Position numbers and translations under genes: made by a program. DNA of 64,000 nt from Stictocephala bisonia (lineage: Eukaryota > Arthropoda > Insecta > Hemiptera > Membracidae), in NCBI GenBank assembly GCA_035578905.1, contig JAQJVL010000005.1, positions 4,163,449-4,227,448 of the forward strand, in the 5' to 3' direction. Below, piece after piece: positions 34,501-49,500 of the stretch (within the stretch, counting starts at the first letter, position 1; each line of letters starts with the position of its first letter). The notes under the pieces were generated by a model. It ran no database searches. It saw nothing but the letters and a program-made list of their open reading frames with translations, and had not been told where the DNA came from.

Positions 34501-37500
34501 AACAATGCTAATTAGATTTTCATACTCCTAAAGGAACAATGACTTTAGTATCTGGACTATATCATATCGTGATCTTCTGGTTAGAAGTTAGGCTGCTTTA
34601 GGTTTAGTTTCTGTACAGTAGATTTTTACACTGCTTATGTAGTTTTTCCGTATAAGAACATAATCAGTATGTCCACAGAAATTGTATTGACACATTCCTT
34701 TCGCGTTTTCTTAAACAAGATCTGTATGTATAGAGTGCTTTGGAACACTTGTTCAAATTTCTGTCATGGCAACTGGGGGAAAAAATATGGAAACTGAATA
34801 TATAAACTGAATATATAAACTGACTTATAGTCATGGACAAGTTAAAGCAATGCAGTATGATGTGTGCTAAAAGACATAGTTTTTAACCAAACATATATTC
34901 AAAATACATATTATAGGTTATCTCTGAGAGGCATATAGAGACCTAGCACAGACTAAGACATTGTAACTTAAATTTATCTGGTCATGGAAAATCCTACAAA
35001 ACTTGTAATGGAATCTCAATACAACGTCCAAGTTGTTTCTATTGCTTGTACTACCAGTTTTTCTATTGTAAGATTAGCTACATTTTATCAATGTATTTTT
35101 ATGTATTATTATAAAATATATCTTCACAATAACTGTATGTTTTCAATGATTGAGATTGTAAGCATTTTAAAATTATCCATGTACCCGCTTAATCAACTTG
35201 CGCAGACCTAAATTTTCCTGCCCTCAATTCCATCTTGCATAAGTGATTTTTAATTGTTAATGTGTTTTTTTTTTTGTCCCTGTTCTCATAAAATGAATAT
35301 TAGTAATGTTATGTATTAGTTGTTTTACAAGGATTTAGTTTTCATTTATTTTCTTTCCGAAAGGGAATAAACAGCTACTTTGAGAGGAAATATAAATTTG
35401 TAATTTATTATTTTATTTTCTATATTTATCTAATATGCATATATTTTTAGGTGACAATTATAAATTGAAAATGAGGTTGGTAGATCATGTTTTTGATGAT
35501 ATGGTGATTGAAGAATTGATAACTAAAGTAATCCTTCCGGAGGGAAGTAATACTATCACACTTGAGACACCTTATCCCGTTCAACGGCTGCAGGACTACT
35601 TGCATTATACCTATCTTGACACCAAGGGACGTCCTGTTGTAACAGTTCGAAAAACAAATGTAGTTGAGAACCACATTCAGGATTTTGAAGTAAGTATACT
35701 ATTTTTGTATATAATAAGTCTAATTAATACTCTAATCTTAATTAATTTATCACAAAAGAGAACTGTCTTCAGCCATGATACTATTCAATAATAAATGGAG
35801 TTAAAATGCTGACTGTTTAAGTGGTAATTACAGTATATCACATGTTGATAAAAGATCTTAAAAGTTAGTAAATAGTAATAATATCTGTTTAAATTTTGAA
35901 TAAAGTAAAAATATATCATCCCGATTACTTTGTTTGGTTTTATCAATTTTTTAAAAGTAATTCTTAGTTGCTTCTTGACTTGTTGATTTAATATTAAATT
36001 TAGAATTACTTCTATTACTTATACATTAGAGCCTCGTTATCTGACAATCCTTAAAACGTTCACCGACTGCAATTTTGCAATCTTTTTACTTTACATGTGC
36101 ATTTTACAAGTGTTATATCAAAAAACCGATTTTTATATTTTTGTTGAAAAGTGTGCATTTTGTGAGTTACATAACATACAATGGTTCAAAAATTAAAATA
36201 AATATTTCTTGGTGTTTTTTTCACATTTTTTATAATGGGCCTCTAGTGGCCCACGTCAGCCTATTGTAATAACATATTGCATCTGGCCGTCGTGCACCAT
36301 TAGAGGCCCATGTGGTTCTTTGTCTGTAGTAAATACTTTCTGTGACAACTGTCCTGAAAATGCAATGTTATATCTTTATTGTTTCAATAAAAGTCATTAG
36401 GAAAAGAATGTCTCACTTTTTTATATGAATTGACAATATTTTACAACTTTAATTAATAATAAACTAAAATCTCCTAAAGTAATACTTTTTAAAAATATTT
36501 TTCGCTTATATGTGTATTAAATATAAGTGGCTGCTAAAAATATTTTTCGCTTATATGTGTATTAAATGTAAGTGGCTGCTAAGTGTTAACTAAAGTCATT
36601 CTAAGTATCCGTCACGACTACAAACACCCATTCAAATGAAGTTCATGTGTGGATCTCTGGAGACCCACGGCGGCCAGAAGTAATATGAGTCGTGGGTTAT
36701 ATGTATACCACGTCGTCCCTGTTGAATGACCGCATGGTATACATAGAGGCCCATGTCGGCGCGAACGTGTTAGCTGACATTCTCGTCCCAAAAACAATAC
36801 TGTACTAAAATTGCTTGAAAATAATAGATTAGAAAATGCAAAATGATGGTATCTCTCACTTGGAGAGGCCCAAAGGATGAAATATCTTTGTGAAAAGAGC
36901 AAGATATTTCATCCTAGATTGAGCCTCACCAAGTGAGAGATACAATCATTTTATTTTTACTTTACAGTATTTAAATATATATATATATACTGTATATAAA
37001 TATACCATTGTACACGTATAGGTGGGCGGGTGGGTCAGTACCATTGTACGTGTATAGGTGGGCGGGTGGGTCAGTGCCACTGTTCGTGTATAGGTGGGCG
37101 GGTGGGTCAGTACCATTGTACGTGTATAGGTTAGGTAAGGTATATATATATATATATATATAAATTTATATACTCTGCACGAATCCAATTTGATCACACC
37201 AGTTTCCCTTAGGTAACGTGAAACTGCTCGTGCATCGTATGAGCAGGTGTTGTATTGCATTAGCAGAAAGTTTTCTGCGATTAAGGTGCAAAATGTCTAG
37301 TATGTACCTTTCTGCATTAAGAACTGGGTCTGCAACAATCATTATTGCTGTGCAGGCTTCAATGCTTATGACTCCTCAAGACATGACAGAGCTACATATG
37401 AAAGATTCCCTTTGAGCAAAGCACACTTGAGAATATCTCCCCACTTCTTCTGCACACTTGTGTACATCCATCTTGACCTCTTAGGCTCACTCTAGTTTCA

Positions 37501-40500
37501 TATAAAACTTGTTTCCATTGCTTACTAGTTCAATTCTGAGCAAATGTTGAGCAACACGATGCTGCCTGGTGAGACGAGGGCCTGTGGTTGGCCTTCTGCT
37601 GGTTAACCTAACTTTGTGAAGATGTCTTCTCACTGTATCACTTAAAATGTGAACATTTCTTACTCCTCTAATCAATTCCTGCAGATATGTGCTGGTCGTG
37701 AATCTTTCTTTAAGTTAATTAAGAACTAAAAATCTATTGCTGGTTTGTCACTCTAGGCTAGTGTGACCTGGCCTTCTCTCATCAGATCCAGTTTCCTGGA
37801 ACCGTCTTAAGACTACAAATTGTGGTATGATGCACATCTAGCATTTCTGCCATTTGCCTTTATGACCTACCTTGTTGCACTGAAGATCTTGCTAGGGAGG
37901 CTTTTTAAGTTAGTGAGGCATAACTTAAAATTAACACCTTACACTAAAACCTTATGGAATAGTAAGTGAAATGAATAAAAACTAGGTTACAGCTAAATTC
38001 TATGAGGTTTTAAGATGTATCTCAGATTGACGTGATTAAAATTTATAGATTCTACTGGACCTAGATAGATCTTATTATTTTACGGATGGGGTAGGTACAT
38101 CTTACTTTTGTTGCGAATAAAGAATAGAATCTACATTTTAAATTGAGATATATCTCAAGGTTTTTTTTAAGACTGGGGTAGAGCATGCTAGGTTTTCTTA
38201 TGAATAGTCACTTAGTCGGTTGTTCTTATTAAGGCAACGTTCATGCAGGTCAGAAAATTAAAATCTTAACATCTTCGTAGAGAAGTAAGCAACTGCAAAC
38301 AGCTGCTATGCAAACGGTGGCCGGTTTCCAAACTGTCAAACCACTGCTTGAAAGTCGACAGTCCCAGACTGCCCTATAGTAGCAATGCAATTCTACTGTC
38401 AGCGGGCCAAAACATGCTTTTCTATTTGAAGTGTACGGTTCGTGTTTTTTTTATTTTAATGAGTTATAGTGCACACTTTATGATTATTAAAGGTCCATTA
38501 TAGTGAGCATAAGTTGTTATTATGAGTTTTTTAATGTAAAATAATCAAGAATTACATTTAAAGTGTCATACAGGGTGTTCTGAAAAAAGGTGCCCATAAG
38601 GCAGGGCGTGATTCCTCACATCAAAAGAAGAAATAAAGTTCTAATTAACATAGGTCCGAAAATGCTTCGTGAGCGAGTTACGGCTAGCGAAAGATTTCGC
38701 CTGAATTTCAGTTCCCCTGCTGAAACGAAGCCCTACGGGTATTTGTTGGCTGTTAATTAAGATGTACAATTTAGCGTTCTTTATGTAAAATGAACTGAAA
38801 AATTGAATAAAACCGTTTCCAGACCTGTAGCTGCAGTAGTTTTTAAGATATGTGACGAAATACGCGAAACTTGGTCCCGAAAAACAAGTTCCTTTTAGGT
38901 TAGAAGCAGATTTACTATGTTAAATGTACAATAAACCCAAATTTTTTCTTACAGAACTTTTAGAAAATTTAATTTCGAAGAGAAAGATGTAAAATAAGTC
39001 TATAATAGACAAACGCAACCTTTAAAAAATAATCCTTAATTAGCCTACATACAAAACGCATGAAAAATAGACAAAATCTGTTAAGCTCTCTACAAATGTA
39101 ATATTGAAATTAAAACAGCTGTTGTATTAAAACATATGATTTAAGGAACAAAATAATTTCTATTTAAAACATATGTTTAAACAATGTAACATTGTTTATA
39201 ATAATTTAAATAAACATGACAATCAGCTATTTTTCCATTGCTCATTATGTGCGTGTGTTGATCTGTACTTTAATACAAGTTAGTGCGAGTGCCATTGCAG
39301 TTAATTTTTGATAGCTAATAATATCTTATTTATCATGGCAGGTAATATGAATATTATTTACACTAATGGTGAAATGGCAGACATGCATTTAATGTACGGT
39401 CTTGCACATTGCAACAGTCGTGAGGCTAGACGACTCTATCAGGAACACTTTCCTCGTAGACAGTTACCGACTCATAAAATGTTTTCTTCCATTCATAGAA
39501 GGCTAAGCAAGACGGGAACCTTTAAACCTGGAAAAGTTGGTAGATCAGGACGGCCACGTACAATGTGTACAGCTGAATTGGAGGAGGGCGTGTTGGACGA
39601 AATAGAGAATCATCCTGGAAGAAGTACTAGAGAACTAGCCTTGGATTTCGGTGTTAGTAATTCAATTGTCTGGAAGATTTTACATGAGCAGCAGTTGCAT
39701 TCTTATCACTATCAAAGGGTCCAGGCTCTTTTGCCTCGAGATTACTTTCCTCGTGTTCAGCTATGCCAATGGCTTATCCAAAGGTGCAGAAATCCACATT
39801 TTTAAATAACATTATCTTTACTGATGAAGCAAAATTTTCAAGAATGGCTATTCTTAACACCCATAATACTCACATTTGGGCAATTGAAAATCCACATGCT
39901 ATTTCAGAGAACCGTCACCAATATCAGTTTTCTATAAACGTATGGGCTGCTATTCTGGGTGATAAAATTTTTATTCGTTTTTTACCTGATAGGCTCAATG
40001 GTGAAAATTATTTACATTTCTTGACGACTGATCTGAATGAGTTACTCGAAGATGTGCCACTATACACACGCAACAAAATGTGGTTCATGCAGGATGGAGC
40101 TCCAGCTCATTACACATTACAAGTAAGAGAATTTTTAAATGAAGCATATCCAAACAGATGGATTGGTCGAGGAGCCCCAGTAGCATGGCCTGCAAGGTCA
40201 CCTGACCTCAATCCTCTTGACTTTTTCTTATGGGGGACATTTAAAGTCGCTTGTCTACGACTCGCCTGTGGATACCATAGAAGAGTTGCGCACAAGGATT
40301 ATTAATGGGATTCAAAGGATACGTGAGACACCTGGGATCTTCGAAAGAGTTCGGCAGTCTATGAGAAGACGGCTGGATGCTTGTGTTTTGAATGAGGGGA
40401 AACATTTTGAAAATCTACTGTGACGTGGTTAGTTTTTTAGGACAAGTGTAACTTTTTTGTTGAATGATAATTCAGATACCTTTTTTATGTATGATAATTT

Positions 40501-43500
40501 ATGATTGTTAAAAATGTTTACTTGATAAAAAATATTAGTAACTCATTAATTTGTTTTATTACAACAGCTGTTTTAATTTCAATATTACATTTGTAGAGAG
40601 CTTAACAGATTTTGTCTATTTTTCATGCGTTTTGTATGTAGGCTAATTAAGGATTACTTTTTAAAGGTTGCGTTTGTCTATTATAGACTTATTTTACATC
40701 TTTCTCTTCAAAATTAAATTTTCTAAAAGTTCTGTAAAAAAAATTTGGGTTTATTGTACATTTAACATAGTAAATCTGCTTCAAACCTAAAAGGAACTTG
40801 TTTTTCGGGACCAAGTTTCGCGTATTTCGTCACATATCTTAAAAACTACTGTAGCTACAGGTCTGGAAACGGTTTTATTCAATTTTTCAGTTCATTTTAC
40901 ATTAAGAACGCTAAATTGTACATCTTAATTAACAGCCAACAAATACCCGTAGGGCTTCGTTTCAGCAGGGGAACTGAAATTCAGGCGAAATCTTTCGCTA
41001 GCCTTAACTCGCTCACGAAGCATTTTCGGACCTATGTTAATTAGAACTTTTTTTCTTCTTTTGATGTGAGGAATCACGCCCTGCCTTATGGGCACCTTTT
41101 TTCAGAACACCCTGTATATTTAACCGTGAAAAAAGTATAAAAATACTTAACCTTTTGCGGTCCATAGGCGAACTGAGTCCGACATGGCAGCCATGACAGT
41201 TCTGGTCCTTTGTCGGACTCAGTCCGACACTAGTTTTTTTCTTATATTAGTGTGATATATCGACTTTAACGATATTAGTTATTCAAAAAATCGATATTTT
41301 CGATGTTTTACAATCGAAATATTTTACTTTCAGTCTGTTTTTAGACGGTTTACTTTATTGTTTACGCAAAATAATACCAGCTGTCACAGTGTTGTCGTCA
41401 GCCGGCCAGCTACGCTACTCGTGCGCTAACCTCAGTTGTGCAGTACGTCGCAGTTTATTTCGATTGCGTATTTACCTTTATTCAAAATAGTTTTTGTTTG
41501 TGATTTAATTATTTTTATTACGTTATAATCTGTTTTGATTAGTTTCTAGTGAAGTTGAAATGGCTTCAACCAGTAAAACTGGTCCTGAACCATTATATGA
41601 TGGTGAAATAGAAGACGCTTTGTTTGATAGTGACATTGATAGTGATGATGAAGACGCAGATCCCCTATTTTGTTATTCTGAACCCGAAAGTGACGATGAA
41701 AATGGATTAGGTGAAGTAATTGTGGAATCAGAGGATGAAGACGAACCAGAAATACCGATTGGCGGTGGTGGTGATGCAACAAATAATAGCCGGAGACGGA
41801 GAGCTCAACCTAGGCCTAACCTACCGCCAATAGTTGACAATGACTGGGAGTCTTGAGATGAAAACACCCCTGATTTCAATTTGATTGCTTTTGATGATAC
41901 CAATTTTGGATTTGTACCTCCAAGAAATCAAGGTAATGAACCACCAACAAAGCCCATCGATTTTTTCCAACTATTTTTCACGGTTCAACTGTTTGCTGAA
42001 ATAGTGCAGGAGACTAACAGGTACGTAAAAGAAAAAGTTGCCAAAATCATGCCTTTGCGACAGTATTCAATTTGGTGGGGTTGGACCGATGTAACTGTCA
42101 GAGAAATGATTGCTTTCCATGGTGTGTTACTGAATATGGGATGTCAATCACGACAAACTTTGAAAAGTTTTTTTCAGATTCTTGGGTTGATTTATCAAAT
42201 TTTTTCAAAGACATCTTTTCTAGAAAAAGGTTTCTGCAAATCTTTTGGGCCCTACATGTATCTCCACCATCTGAATCTCCTGCTAGAAGTATGCAGTCTA
42301 GGGCTAGCAAACTAAAAAATGTCATGGACTACATTGGAAATAAATTCCTAGAACTTTACCGACCTAGCCAGTTCATTTCTGTTGACGAGTCAACTGTTAG
42401 CTTCAAGGGCAGGGTTACTTTCAAAATGTATAACCCTCAAAAGCCCACTAAGTGGGGTTTACGACTCTATGTTTTAGCAGACTCAATCACCGGCTATGTA
42501 AGTGTAGTGATCCCTTATTATGGGTCATATACAACAAACAATCTGATTCGACCGGATTTGCCTTTTACCTCAAGAATCATTTTACATTTAGCTGAAACTC
42601 TGCAAACAGCAACACAGAATGTAGGCTATTTTTTCTACACAGATAGGTTTTACACCAGTATAGATTTAGCCAATGAATTATTGAAGAAACACATTTATCT
42701 TACTGGTACTGTTATGACAAACAGAAAGGGACTCCCCAAGAAACTAAATAAAAAGTACCTAAAAAGTTTAGAAAAGCATAAAGTTGTAGCCTATAAGAAC
42801 AAAAAAACTAATATCATAGCACTTGCCTGGAAAGATAAACGAGTTGTAAGCATGGTAAGTACATGTAATAATGCCAAAACCTAATTAGTAACTAGATCGA
42901 AAAAAAGTAATATTCAAGAGCAAATTCCTAAACCAATTATGATATCGGACTACACTGCTAAAATGGGTGGAGTCGACCGCAGTGATCATTACTGCAGCAG
43001 CTACGGCTTTGCCAAGAAGAGCCTAAAATGGTGGCGCAAGCTTTACTTTTGGATGGTCGAAGTTTCTGTTGTAAATAGTTTTATTTTGTACAACTTGGAC
43101 AGAAAAAGGAAAAACTTATCTGCTGTTCGTCATCTTGAATACAGAAAACAGCTTATAGAGCAATTGGTAGGTGATGTCCGCAACATGCGTCGTAAGAGAG
43201 GTAGGCCTGCATCTTTGGACAATGACGCTGGTATTCGTATGAATGGCTTATACCATTCCATCAAGGCCCATGAAGGGAAGAAGACCAAGGATTGTGCAGT
43301 TTGTTCAGACCACAAAATACCCGGAGGAAGGAAGGAAACTTCTTTTTACTGTGATACTTGCCCTCGTAAACCAGGTCTTCACCCAAATGGATGTTTTGAC
43401 AAGTACCACACCAAAAAAAATTATAGAGAGTAGACTGAAAAAAACCAGTATTTGTAAATATGTAAATAGTTTAGGCCTATTACTTTTTATCTCAAGTGTT

Positions 43501-46500
43501 GCAATTGAACTTTCTCTTACTGTATAGGCCTATGATATTTTATTTTACTTTTTGGAGTCTGTTTTTTTAATTTAATTATAACTTTATTGCACTTACATTG
43601 GTCTTCAGAACAAGTATTTTAGTGGTCAGTGGTTTTGTGAAAATTTGATACTGCAAGTTTAGGCAACTTAGTCGCAGACCTGGATATTATTTTCAGTGAG
43701 TTGTTCTATTTATTTATTTTGTAGGCTAGTAGTTTTATTTATTATTATATTTCCTAAATACTTGTTTCTATTACTCAGATGCTCTTAGATATAAGAAAAA
43801 TTTAAACACAGGGGAGATAAAAAAAATAAATGCACTTTTCTGGCAATAAACATATTTTTTTCTGTTCCAAAACTTTTCTTGTTGTAGTTTTATATAGACA
43901 TAAAACTATTTTATAATTTTTTGTTAACCAGTAGGCTATATTTTTTTTACTTTTTACAATATACCAAATAAGTAAAAAAAATATAACATACTCAGAAGGC
44001 TTACAAAATATTATATTCTCTTTTAATGAAGGTGTTTGCAAATACAGGCCATTAAGCCTGTTAATAAATAGGACCTGGGGGACTGTATACTAACCATTTA
44101 AATGGACCTCAAAAGGTTAATGTTTTACAAAAATCAATAATAGGTCTTCACTTTTCAAGTATCACTTCAAGTTTTATGATATGATTATTTTTAAGAACCG
44201 AATTGTTGAAATAGAACCCATATTTTTTACGTTTTTACAGGGGGGGGGCCCTAAACGGAAAACTCGTGGAGAGGCTTTATTTCAAGAAAAAAAAATTAGC
44301 TCCATCTCTATCACTTCGGGTAGATTTATCTTCTACTATTTTTCTAATTGTTCTTTTACCTTTCAATTTGGAGTTTATGAAGTTCTAATTGGTTTAATAA
44401 CATATGTCTCTGTAATGATGACAGTGACAAATTCTTCCTTTCTTCAGTTTCATGACAGAAGTCAGGTCCAACAAACTTGGATTTTGTCGCTTTGTGTGTA
44501 ACTGGGATAACCCTAGATACCAAGGTATGCTCAGATACCTGCTGTAGCTGAATGTCAAGATCATCGTTTCTCCCTTCGTTTCCTTTTGTTATGTACATGT
44601 TACACAAACGGTCGCTTCATGAAAATAAGATATATCTAGTCACAGTAGATTCTATTTTTTTTCTGGATGGTTCAAGATTTATCTATGTGGACTTTGCTTC
44701 TGTTTTTTCTTTTTTTTTTCACACAAAAATCAGTTGACATTAAATCCATCTACTAGATTCTACTCAGTAGCTTGACTCTTTATTCACTTCACCCAATCTA
44801 GAACAATCACAATATAGTCTGTAAACTCAAAAAAGAATACTCACAAATAATTTATAAAACAATACTGAAATTCAGTTTGAAGTTTTTACCATGTACAGAT
44901 AAGAAAACATACAAAGGGGTAAGACTTGTTGGTTGTCTACACTTGTTTTTGTGGTATTCTTGTGTATCTTTGTGTTGAACCTTGTGTTCTTGGGTATCTT
45001 GAAAACAAACCAGTGATAAACTCTCTTGTAGTTAACAACCTGTTTTTTAACCCTTTTAACTTTAACCCGAGCGAACAATTTTCAGTCCGCCGAGTCTTAT
45101 GCAAAGTGCCCGGGCTGACGGAAGATCGTTTGCGAACTACTTTGCGAAAATGCCAGGCGAAGGATCCTCTGTCCGCCGGTTTTTTATGGCCCTATATTTA
45201 ATCTACGATGTCAAATATGAATATAATAGTGTTTATCTAATTCGTAGTCTTTGTGCAAAGGAATACAAACAAAATTGTATCATTTTAGGTTTGTTTGTCT
45301 TTGTTCTAAAACAAATAGTGACATTGTTTTTTTGATGTTCACTGTTCACAGCTGTCAGTGTTGAAACGAAACAGCTGTTATTATCTTTTGAGTTTGTTTA
45401 CTTGCTTAGGATCTTTGGTCAAACTACTTGGAACCAAAGATAAAACATGCTGGGTTTGTTCTAAAAAAAGGCACCAAAATCGACAGGAAAAATAGGAAAA
45501 GGTCTCAAACCATTTGCTCACTATGCCAGAAAGGGTGCCATCCCATGTGTCTGCCTAAGCATGTTTGCAAATTCTCATTTAACTTTGGAATAGGCTCATA
45601 TGGAATTGTGAATATTTGTTTATATTTTATTAGTGTTTTTAGTGTTAGTATTGATTTTATTTGAAAAATTGTGTTTCTATGGATATATAATGCCAGTCTA
45701 CTCAAGGACAAATTTGATACTATTGGTGATTTTATTGTTATTTTCTGCATGTCTTTTTTTTTTTTTTTTTTGAACAAAATTTTATTTGTAAAAGAGAAAA
45801 AAAATAATAATTAGAATCAAAATAATCCTGTTCCCACATTAAAAATGTTTTTCAGTTTTGTACTTTTTTAGGTTCACAACTAAAAAAATAAATCAAAAAA
45901 GTTTTGAAAACTAAAATTTTACAAAGTTGGAATTTGTTTATCACATTTGTTCCTATATTCTGTTAGGCAATTTCATCCTGCAAATTTTGGTATAAATAAT
46001 ATTGTGCTGTCTCTTCAGAAGGCTGAGTTATGGAATTTTAGCTACATGCATAAAAAATTGCCTTTTCAAACTGCAGCAGTTTTGTAAGATCAATGAAAAA
46101 TTTCCTGGAGCAGTTGTTTGAGACTATGAATTTTTTTCTTTTTTGAGACTGGTAAAAAGGGTTAAGATGGTGTGATAATTTTGATCAGGAGTATATATGT
46201 ATTTTTAAACTTAGTAATGTACTTCCTTAACTGTTTTCCTTGTAAATTAAATCTCTCCCTATTATATTTGGTATTATACTTATGCTTTAATGTAAGATAT
46301 TATTTAGAACTCAACCGTTTTTACTGTGCATAACTACCTGCTGCTGGAAATAAATTTTCATTCTCTTTAATTATTTTGTTGTTTCCCAGAGTAATGACTT
46401 GTCGATTTTACAGCTTAACTATGTATTCCCAAGAGTCCTTATGTTTCAAGAACCTCTGCTTGTTGTTATCTTCTTCTACATTCTATTTCTCTTTGTTGTC

Positions 46501-49500
46501 ATCTACGTACGATTAGACTTCTCTATTTCAAAGGTAAGTTTCCTTTTTCCTAATTAAAATTATATGATAGGATTAGATTGTCATTTTTCTTAATATTCTT
46601 ACTTAGTCCTTTAGCCACTTAAAATCCACTTGATCTTTGGCATGACCATAAATAATTTATCTTAACAATCTGTAGTTTTAGATGGCCAGAATTTCCCACC
46701 ATGTCCTGGTTTGATTTGACAAAAATCTGTTTCCTAGCGTGGAACTAGATCTGTTTCTTTGCAGGAATCTTTTATTTCTTTAAATCGTTACTGTCTTGAA
46801 TAAGATAGTAGAGATTAGTTATTTGGAATAGTCCATATTTATGATTCATAAATTTACATCAGTAGATTCATAGTTTACTTTGTTTGAAATTTTGAGAGTT
46901 GATAACATAATCGGCAACTGTAAAAAATATACTTCTGTGGCTTTAATGTACTGATGCTACTGAGTATTGCATTTATTTCAGTCTATTTTCTATTGATTAC
47001 ATGTAAAGATTATTTGATAAATTTGCTCAATAATAAAAAATAAAAAAATAGATGCTCAGTTATTCAGATCTTGAAATTGGTTTTTGGTATTGCAAAATAC
47101 TATGTGACAGCTGTGTTCCATGATCTTGTGACTAATATTCTTGAAGTAGCACAATATCTAAGCTTTTTAGTGTATTATAGAGGCATATTTTGCAATTGTT
47201 TGGCTTCACAAAAGTTGTAAGGATTTTTTTAAGAACATGGTAACCTTAGTGTACCAAAAATGATTAATTACTAAGTATAGTATTTCTTTATGTTGTTGAA
47301 GTGAAACTATGAAAAAACGTAATTGCTGTAAGTAATAAAAATAATTAACTACTTCAGCGTAATTGGTATCTTAATACTTTGAGTGCTGGTCCTAAATATG
47401 GAAGCCATTTGAAGAATGCTGGCCATTTTTGGTACTTTTTAAAAAGTCATAGATTTAAAACCATTAAACATAGAAAAGTTCTGCTTAATGTCTGGATTCT
47501 ATATTTCTTCTTCTTTTTATCAGTAAAAAATTTAAAATAAAATTTGTTCATCTCATAATATCAATTTTTTAATAATAGTGTTTTACCAACAAAAAAAATC
47601 AATCCAGGAGCAATTGAGCATACAAAATAATTTTGAACAGAATTTTATTGCCTTATTCATACAAAACTAAGTAATATAAGTACTAATAAAATACATGTTT
47701 TTTATTTACATGGTCTATTTACACTTTGCAATAGAGTCACTAAACGTGCAGACAAAAGCTGTGCAGTGTAGCGGCTACAACTTTTATCATTCTGGCTAAA
47801 AACAGTACAATGTGCGCATTCTAGTGGTAAGACGGCTCACTAACGTCACTAGAGACCATTTAGAGTACCAGACTCTGTATTATACTCAATAGGCTATTTA
47901 ACAAAATTAAAACCTCAATTTCGTAAAACTATGGGGTCTGCAGTCAAAGTGTTAAGAACTGTATTTTAGCAACCAAATAAAATATAACAGTTAGCACCTT
48001 GTACACGTTTCTTTTTTCTTGAATTAAGTAGTAAATTGGAATCTACTCATATTAATATTATAAACTTGAGTGTTGACGACTTATGTTGAAAAGCATTTAC
48101 CCTCTGGCAGGATGAAACAAGTGAGAACCGAATGCGAGTATCAGGACTTTGTGACAAAATCATCTCACTGCAGGAGAAACGAACAGCTACCTACAGCGCA
48201 TTAGGTGATTTATTACAAAAACTGAAGACAAATAGGGATGTGTCAGCCTTCAATGTGAGTAGAATTTTATTCACAAATTTTTAAATGGTTAAATAGTTTT
48301 CAATATTACATTAGATTAAAATGTAATAAACTAAACATACATTTTTATTTGGAGGATGGGCTAAAAAATTAAACCAGAGCAAAATGTTACAGTAAGCCAA
48401 TGAGATAAAGCTAATATTACATTTCTGGTAACATTTGCTCATTTTTTTTATAAGTATTTTAAACTTGTATAATACAAAATTATAGTTATTTTGAAACCAG
48501 CTGTGTAATTATTAGATAATGTGGGAGGTAATTTGTGAGATAGATGTCATCTAAGCCATAAATTAATTACTCTTAGTGAACTTACCACTGATTACCAAGT
48601 GGTAAGAGTGCGAAGATAAAAGATAATTATAATTGAAGAGATGATCAAATTTGAACAGTGTAAAGCCTTACTTACAGATTGACTTTGGTTTAGTAAAAGC
48701 ATTCACAATAATAGTCCATTCACTGAAGGTGAAAATAAGATAAAACCTCCGAAAGTTTTCAAGAAAGACCGAATTTTCTTAAAAATTGGAACTAAGCTTG
48801 CCTTACCATCTACTTCAAAAGTTATATGATTGCAAGTTGCGATGTTTGTTTTAAGGGGGTAAAAACCACCCCTTATTGTAATATATAGGAAAACAATGTT
48901 TTAAGCATTGTATAGGATATAATTGTATTGAGATATGTTAAATATTTATTATCTTATACTAAACAACTTGAATCATGGTGTTTTAAAATATTAATACAGT
49001 AGAACTCCAATTATCTGAATCAATTGGTACCAGACCCCATTCAGATAATAAAAAATTCGGATAATTGGATTGTTGTCATTTAATTGTCTATTTTATTTAA
49101 TTACTGCTGTAAGTTTAAATGAGATAAAAAAACAATATTTTAAAAGAGCATGTAATGACATTATTACAAATTACATTCTCTGGCATAATTTGGATTTATT
49201 GTTCATATTATGCATTATTTGGTAGGCTTAGAAATCAATGAGGAAAAAACCAAATATCTTAAAATAGAACAGAATGCATTAGAAAGAGAGCAGGTTTTAG
49301 AAGTGAATCCATATAAATTCAATAGTTGTGAAAGATTCAAATAACTTGGTGTCACTATTGATCAACAAAATAAAGAAGAAACAGAAATTGAAACAAGGTT
49401 ACTGAACGGAAATAGGTGCTATTGGTCCTTAGGAAAAATGTTGAAAAGCAAAACCTTATCAAGAAAAACCAAAGTACAAATGTACAAGACAATTATAAGG

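Noticed and set aside
37218..37415. Plus-strand frame over the Tc1-type remnant
   Set aside because: The opposite strand encodes recognisable transposase sequence; this frame is its shadow.
39308..40423. Reading the DD41D gene as two or three separate genes
   Set aside because: The pieces join by single-base changes in homopolymer runs and together give one complete transposase.
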